Origin: Apodemus sylvaticus | Lineage: Eukaryota > Chordata > Mammalia > Rodentia > Muridae | Direction of reading: 5' to 3' | Assembly (NCBI RefSeq): GCF_947179515.1 | Contig: NC_067478.1 | Span: 30,042,305-30,106,304 of the forward strand | DNA: 64,000 nt | Shown: one piece after another, positions 59,665-64,000 of the stretch | Numbering within the stretch: the first letter of the stretch is position 1 | How the letters are laid out: each line of letters begins with the position of its first letter | Made by a program: the position numbers and the translations under genes | Notes under the pieces: generated by a model | Databases searched by the model: none | What the model was told of the DNA's origin: nothing | Seen by the model: the letters and a program-made list of their open reading frames with translations, nothing else

Positions 59665-60019
59665 AACTTGTAACTATACATGTTCAGGTTTCCAACCTTC
59701 GAAAATTCTTCCAAATGTATTTTTCTGCCTATTTTTAAAATAGACCATATCCACCCTAGAAAACCTTATATATAAAAGACCACTTTGATTTCCTCTAAAA
59801 CTGATGCTGCATTCTCTCCAAATCATTTCTTAATTCATTAGGTAGTATTATATGGAAATCAGTTAAATTCCTTCTTAGCAGATTAAGATGGAGTTCAAGC
59901 TATTACTAGCTAACCTTGCTGCATGTAAATTAGTAATGCTGTATGAGAGACATTGACCTTCAGAAGGTTTACTTTCACTAATCCGAGGGATGCTGAGGAT
60001 TGGGTTTGAGTACTAAGAC
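59665..60019. other. Unassigned sequence
   Basis: No gene or repeat recognised. Confidence 0.45.
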
Positions 60020-60509
60020 TCTGTTCAATTAAATCATACAGAAATATTCATCTCACTGCACAGAAATAGAAGAAATATGAAGCAACAAAAAATGACTATT
60101 CCAAATGATAACTTTTCAGTTACTGAAACAAAAACTATTAAAATGGATAAAGTGTTAGATGAAGAATTCAAAAGTTCAAATATATATCTAGAGCAACAGT
60201 GAATAAAAAAAATGGACCAATTTAAGGTCTGCAAGAGAAAGTCATCAACGTAGATGAGAAGGGAAACACAGAAGATGAACCAGAATATGAATGCTTCAGA
60301 AGTAAGATGAGGAAAAAAGATAGAGTTGGGTGTTGGGAAAAGATATTTGGAAATAAAATATCCAATCAATCAAAGTAAAAAGGCAGAGCAAAGTATCATC
60401 ATTAAAATAGACAGCAACTAAGAATATTAAGTATAGTAGTAGACAGGATCAATTTTCTAAAATATTCAAGTCTAAAATCATAAAGATTAAAACCAATAAA
60501 ATCTGGACT
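60020..60509 (+). pseudogene. Old L1 ORF1-like region, degenerate
   Basis: AGAAATATGAAGCAACAAAAAATG, TAACTTTTCAGTTACTG, GATGAAGAATTCAAAAGTTC, AATCCAATCAATCAAAGTAAAAAGG style phrases follow the order of an old L1 (or HAL1-like) ORF1. No frame stays open. Confidence 0.55.
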
Positions 60510-60640
60510 AAACAAGGAAGATGATTCAATAGAGAAAGGTTCTTGCTACTCAACCTGATGATATGAGTTTGATCCCTGAAACCCTTATTATAGAAGAAAA
60601 TAAACAACTCCCTTCAGTTGTCCTCTGATATGTACCAGTG
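60510..60640 (+). mobile_element. RSINE1/B4-type SINE, sense
   Basis: GGAAGATGATTCAATAGAGAAAGG, CTTGCTACTCAACCTGATGA, ATGAGTTTGATCCCTGAAACCC, GTTGTCCTCTGATATGTACC, followed by a GT repeat. Same layout as the antisense copies at 30.3 and 43.9 kb. Confidence 0.7.
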
Positions 60641-60692
60641 ATGTGTGTGTGTGTGTGTGTGTGTGTGAGTGTGTGTTTGTGTATGTGTGTAT
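60641..60692. repeat. (TG)n microsatellite at SINE tail
   Basis: TG repeat with GAGTG and TTTG interruptions. Confidence 0.93.
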
Positions 60693-60733
60693 GTTTTACT
60701 CCTATGCAAAAACATAAGAACAAAAACAAAGTA

Positions 60734-60784
60734 TAACAACAACAGCAGCAGCAGCAGCAGCAGCAACAACAACAACAACAACAG
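60734..60784 (+). repeat. (CAA)n(CAG)7(CAA)n trinucleotide repeat
   Basis: Seven pure CAG units (60743-60763) flanked by CAA units. The Cys-run open frame on the minus strand is only this repeat translated. Confidence 0.97.
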
Positions 60785-60869
60785 AAATAGGTGGTATCAC
60801 AATGCTCCAGAATTCTAGGAAATATCAAATTAAAAATCTACCCAAAATTCTGTTTACCTAACTAGGCTT

Positions 60870-61055
60870 CCTTGTCTGGCCTCCACAGGAAAGGATGTGT
60901 CTAGTTTTACAGTGACTTATATTGCCACGGTAGGAAGATGTCCAGGGAGACCACAGAGGAGAAGAGGAGGGAGGATGAGTTGTGCGTGGAGGGACTAGAA
61001 AGAGAGTTGGGGAGGGGTGATCTGGATGTAAACTGAATAAATTAATTATTGGAAA
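60870..61055 (+). mobile_element. Short L1 3' end, sense
   Basis: CTTCCTTGTCTGGCCTCCAC, AGGAAAGGATGTGTCTAG, CAGTGACTTATATTGCCACGG, AGAGGAGAAGAGGAGGGAGG, GATCTGGATGTAAACTGAAT and an AATTAATTATT end. It is the terminal UTR of the same type as the antisense copy at 34.4-35.2 kb. Confidence 0.75.
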
Positions 61056-61379
61056 AATTCTACAGAGAAAATAGAATAAGGAACTAATTTTAAAACTAAA
61101 AACATAAAGATTTATTCAAAAATTATACAGAAATCTACCCCAAATATAAGGAAATTTATAGCCATGCAATGACTTGAGGAATTTATAACTGCAAACTGAT
61201 ATGACCAGAGAAAATTATCTCCAATACACATCATAGTTTAGGTTCCAAACTATGAACAAACCAGGGAGGGAAATATAAGCATAAAGAAATGGAAGGAACC
61301 ACACTGTAGAAAAATCAATAAGGTAATCTTTCATCAAACCCAATAGAAGATAGCTAGACAACCAGAATGCCACTTTTAA
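61056..61379 (+). pseudogene. L1 ORF1 3' part and inter-ORF spacer, degenerate
   Basis: TTATAACTGCAAACTG, AGAAAATTATCTCC, ACATCATAGTTTAGG resemble the old ORF1 end; AGAAGATAGCTAGACAACCAGAATGCC just before ORF2 resembles the rodent L1 inter-ORF spacer. Confidence 0.55.
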
Positions 61380-61898
61380 CTAGGAAGATAACAGTAAGCA
61401 ACAATCACTTTCCCTTAATATCTCTTAATATCAGTGGTCTCAATTCCCCTATACAAAGACATAGACTAATGGACTGCATATGTAAACAGGACCCAACGTT
61501 TTTCTGCATACCATAAACCCACCTCAGTGACAAAGACAGGCACTATTTAAAAGTCAAAGGATGGAAAACAATTTTCCAAGCAAATGGTCCCAAGAAACAA
61601 GCTGGAGTGGCCATTCTTATATTGGATAAAATTGACTTTCAACCAAAAGTTGACAAAAAAAGATGAGGAGGGACACTTCATAGTGGTCAAAGGAAAAGTC
61701 TACCAAGATGAACTCTCAATTTTGAACATCTATGCTCTGAACCCAAGGGTACCACATTCATAAAAGAAACTTTACTGAAGCTCAAAGCACACATTTCACC
61801 CCAGAAAATAATAGTTGGAGACTTCAAAACCCCACTGTCAAAAATGGACAATTCATGGAACCAGAAACTAAACAGATACAGTTAAACTAACTGAAGTT

Positions 61899-62249
61899 AT
61901 GGACCAACTGCATCTAACAGATATTTATAGAACATTCCACCCTAAAGCAAAAGAATATACCTTCTTCTCAGCACCTCATGGTACCTTCTCCAAAACTGAC
62001 CATATAATTGGTCATAAAACAGGCCTCAACAGATATAGAAATATTGAAATTATTCCATGTATCTTATCAGATCACCATGGCCTAAGGCTGGTCTTAAGCT
62101 CAAACAAAAGCAATGGAAAACACACATACACATGGACTTTGAACAATGCTTTTCTCAGTGATAGCTTGGTCAAGGAAGAAATAAAGAAAGAGATTAAAGA
62201 CTTTTTAGAATTCAATGAAAATGAGTGTGCCTCAATGAAAAAATGGTGA
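61899..62249 (+). pseudogene. L1 endonuclease C-terminal half fragment (116 codons)
   Basis: Product MDQLHLTDIYRTFHPKAKEY then FFSAPHGTFSKTDHIIGHKT matches the L1 AP-like endonuclease. Asp34 in SKTDHI and Ser-Asp-His at residues 57-59 (SDHHGL) fit conserved catalytic-core positions of the family. Residues after about 105 (ENECASMKKW) are the deletion junction. Upstream the frame is broken, so this is not a working enzyme. Confidence 0.93.
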
Positions 62250-62279
62250 TGGATCAACTGGAGGTCTGCATGCAGAAAA

Positions 62280-62669
62280 ATGCAAATCGACCCATTCTTA
62301 TGTCCCTGTACAAAGCTCAAGTCCAAGTGGATCAAAGATCTACACATAAAATCAGATACACTGAAGCTTATAGAAGAGAAAGTGGGGACAAACTTTGAAC
62401 ACATGGGCACAGGGGAAAAGTTTCTGAACAGAATACCAATGGCTTATGCTCTAAGAACAAGAATCTACAAATGGGACCTCATAAAACTGCAAAGCTTCTG
62501 TAAGGCAAAAGACATAGTCAATAGGACAAAATGGCAACCAACAAATTGGGAAAAGATCTTTACTAACCCTATATCCGGTAGAGGACTAATATCCAACGTA
62601 TACAAAGAATTCAAGAAGTTAGTCTCCAGAGAATCAAATAACCCTATTAAAAATGGGGTGCAGAGCTAA
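62280..62669 (+). pseudogene. L1 ORF2 C-terminal fragment, part 1 (129 codons)
   Basis: Contains [60 protein letters not shown] and LISNVYKEFKKLVSRESNNP. A frameshift at an AAAAATGGGG stretch near 62650 turns WG into NGVQS and stops it. Confidence 0.95.
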
Positions 62670-62698
62670 ACAGGGGGTTCTCAACTGAGGAAACTCAA

Positions 62699-63142
62699 AT
62701 GACTCTAAAGCACCTAAAGAAATGTTCAGCATTCTTAGTTGTTAGGGAAATGCAAATCAAAACAACACTGAGATTCCACCTTACACCAGTCAGAATGGCT
62801 AAGATGAAAAACTCAGGGGACAGCAGATGTTGGAGAGGATGTGGGGAAAGAGGAACACTTCTCCATTGTTGGTGGGATTGCAAGCTGGTAAAATCACCCT
62901 GGCAATCAGTTTGGCGATTCCTCAGAAAATTAGACATAGTAGTACCTGTGGACCCAGCTATACCACTCCTGGGCATGTACCCAGAAAGTGCTCCTATATG
63001 TAATAAGGACACATGTTCCACTATGTTCATAGCTGCTTTATTTATAATAGTCAAACTGGAAAGAACCCAGATGTCTCTCAACAGAGGAATGGATTCGGAA
63101 ACTGTGGTATATATACACAATGGTGTACTATTCAGCTATTAA
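62699..63142 (+). pseudogene. L1 ORF2 C-terminal fragment, part 2, with Cys/His motif (147 codons)
   Basis: MTLKHLKKCSAFLVVREMQI, then the motif Cys44-X3-Cys48-X7-His56-X4-Cys61 (CWRGCGERGTLLHCWWDC), complete here, then FIAALFIIVKLERTQMSLNR. This is the best preserved ORF2 C-terminus in the window. The last residues (HNGVLFSY) shift out of frame. Confidence 0.95.
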
Positions 63143-64000
63143 AAACAATGAATTCATGAAATTCTTAGGCAAATGGATGGAACTAGAATGTGTCATCCTG
63201 AGCAAGGTAACCCAGTCACAAAAGAATGCAAATGATATGTGCTCACTAATAAGAGGATGTTAGTCCAAAAGATCTGTTAGTCCAAAAGCTCAAAATAAAC
63301 AATTTACAATTCACCCAGCACAGGAAGCTCAAGAAGAAGGAGGACTTAAGTGAGGGTGCTATGGTTCCTCTGAGAAAGGGAACAAAATATATTCAGGAGC
63401 AACAAAGGAGGCAATGTGTGGAGCAGAGTCTGAACTAAAGGCTGCCCAGTAAGTGCCCTACCATGGGTCGTCATCCTATAAACAGTCACCAAACCCAGGC
63501 ACTAAGACGAGAAGCATGTATCAAAAGGAACATGCCATGGCTGTCTCCAGAGGGGCCCTGCCAGAGCCTTACAAATACATAAGCAGAAACTAGCAACCAA
63601 CTATTGGACTGAACTTGGGGTCCCCAACAGAAGATCTGGAGGGTGGTCTGGAGGAGCTGAAGGGGTATATAGCCCCATGGGAAAAACAATGACTTTGGAC
63701 ACCCAGACACCCCAAGACTCCCAGGGACTGAATCATCAACCAAGGAGTACACATAGTTCCTGCCAAAGATGTGGCAGAGGAATGCCTTGTTGGGCATCAG
63801 TGGGAGGGGTGGTCTTTGGTCAGGTAAAGGCTCAATAGAGGCCACAACAAAGGGAAATTGACGGGGGGGGGGGAGGGGGAGGAGGTGGGAGTGTGCAGGG
63901 TAGAGGGGCATATACATGGAGGCACGGGGTGGGAGGAGGGGTAGGGAATCTTTGGAGAGTGGGGCTTTTGGGAGCGGGGAAATTGGGAAAGGTTTTACCA

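Larger units (their letters stand above)
61380..64000 (+). mobile_element. L1 ORF2 with large internal deletion, 3' UTR runs off window
   Basis: Endonuclease region from TTAATATCTCTTAATATCAG (61417) to about 62238, then an abrupt jump (AATGAAAAAATGGTGATGGATC) to the C-terminal region, so the reverse-transcriptase region (about 2-2.5 kb) is missing. The ORF2 end is near 63260 and the 3' UTR (GGAAGCTCAAGAAGAAGGAG, TTGTTGGGCATCAGTGGGAGG, C/G-rich tail region) continues to the window end without reaching its A tail. Confidence 0.9.

Noticed and set aside
60550..60828. Cys-rich minus-strand open frame
   Set aside because: The Cys run is the CAG/CAA repeat read in another frame, followed by a translated TG tract.
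62695..63120. 141-codon minus-strand open frame
   Set aside because: Antisense to the L1 ORF2 Cys/His fragment at 62699-63142; its sequence parallels the antisense frame at 57199-57771, as expected for the same L1 region.
63486..63917. 143-codon minus-strand open frame
   Set aside because: Antisense translation of an L1 3' UTR; similar frames occur at 21323-21580 and 56502-56786 in other copies of the same UTR.

Overview
The window looks like a gene-free stretch of murid rodent nuclear DNA, either intergenic or inside a large intron. The lineage call rests on B1, B2, B3/B4-type and ID SINEs, rodent L1 elements, MaLR-type LTRs and long (TG)n tracts. Several L1 copies (around 12.4, 45.8, 48.0 and 59.2 kb) carry a 3' UTR that I associate with the rat lineage, so rat is my first guess (about 0.65) and mouse the alternative. 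I found no host protein-coding gene, rRNA or tRNA gene, CRISPR array or CpG island. Every open reading frame above about 130 codons that I could place lies in an L1 ORF2 relic or antisense to one, except one of 140 codons at 28.7-29.1 kb that has no coding support.

Layout. 0-8.1 kb: mostly unassigned AT-rich DNA with microsatellites, old B1 copies, a scrap of ancient L1 and a MaLR-like LTR. 8.1-8.2 kb: a perfect AT-rich palindrome next to 64 bp of strictly alternating purine-pyrimidine. 8.9-13.5 kb: an old sense-strand L1 opened by at least five later insertions, including an L1 with a 5' inversion that itself received a B1. 15.4-16.0 kb: an inverted L1 3' UTR. 19.9-22.1 kb: a minus-strand L1 holding a younger minus-strand L1. 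23.5-28.6 kb: an LTR-like stretch, a B3, L1 3' UTR pieces on both strands, a TATC-rich tract, a B4 and an ID. 28.6-34.4 kb: largely unassigned, with SINE relics and (TG)n tracts. 34.4-35.7 kb: two adjacent antisense L1 3' UTRs of different type. 35.7-44.0 kb: mainly unassigned, with a clean B1, B3/B4 SINEs and an RMER1-like repeat. 44.6-48.8 kb: an old L1 ORF1 region, a truncated L1 and an antisense L1. 48.8-56.1 kb: unassigned DNA, an L1 3' UTR, a MaLR LTR and B3 SINEs. 56.1-59.7 kb: two L1 insertions with clean target-site duplications, both apparently carrying extra 3' flank (3' transductions). 60.0-64.0 kb: a sense L1 with ORF1 relics, an endonuclease segment, a large internal ORF2 deletion and a 3' UTR running off the window.

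No genes act together here. The content is a layered record of retrotransposition. The best leads are the two candidate 3' transductions, the 5'-inverted L1 copies, and the cruciform/Z-DNA-prone site near 8.1 kb. Family names were assigned by eye from remembered consensus patterns; boundaries are approximate (often 10-50 bp) unless a target-site duplication is given.
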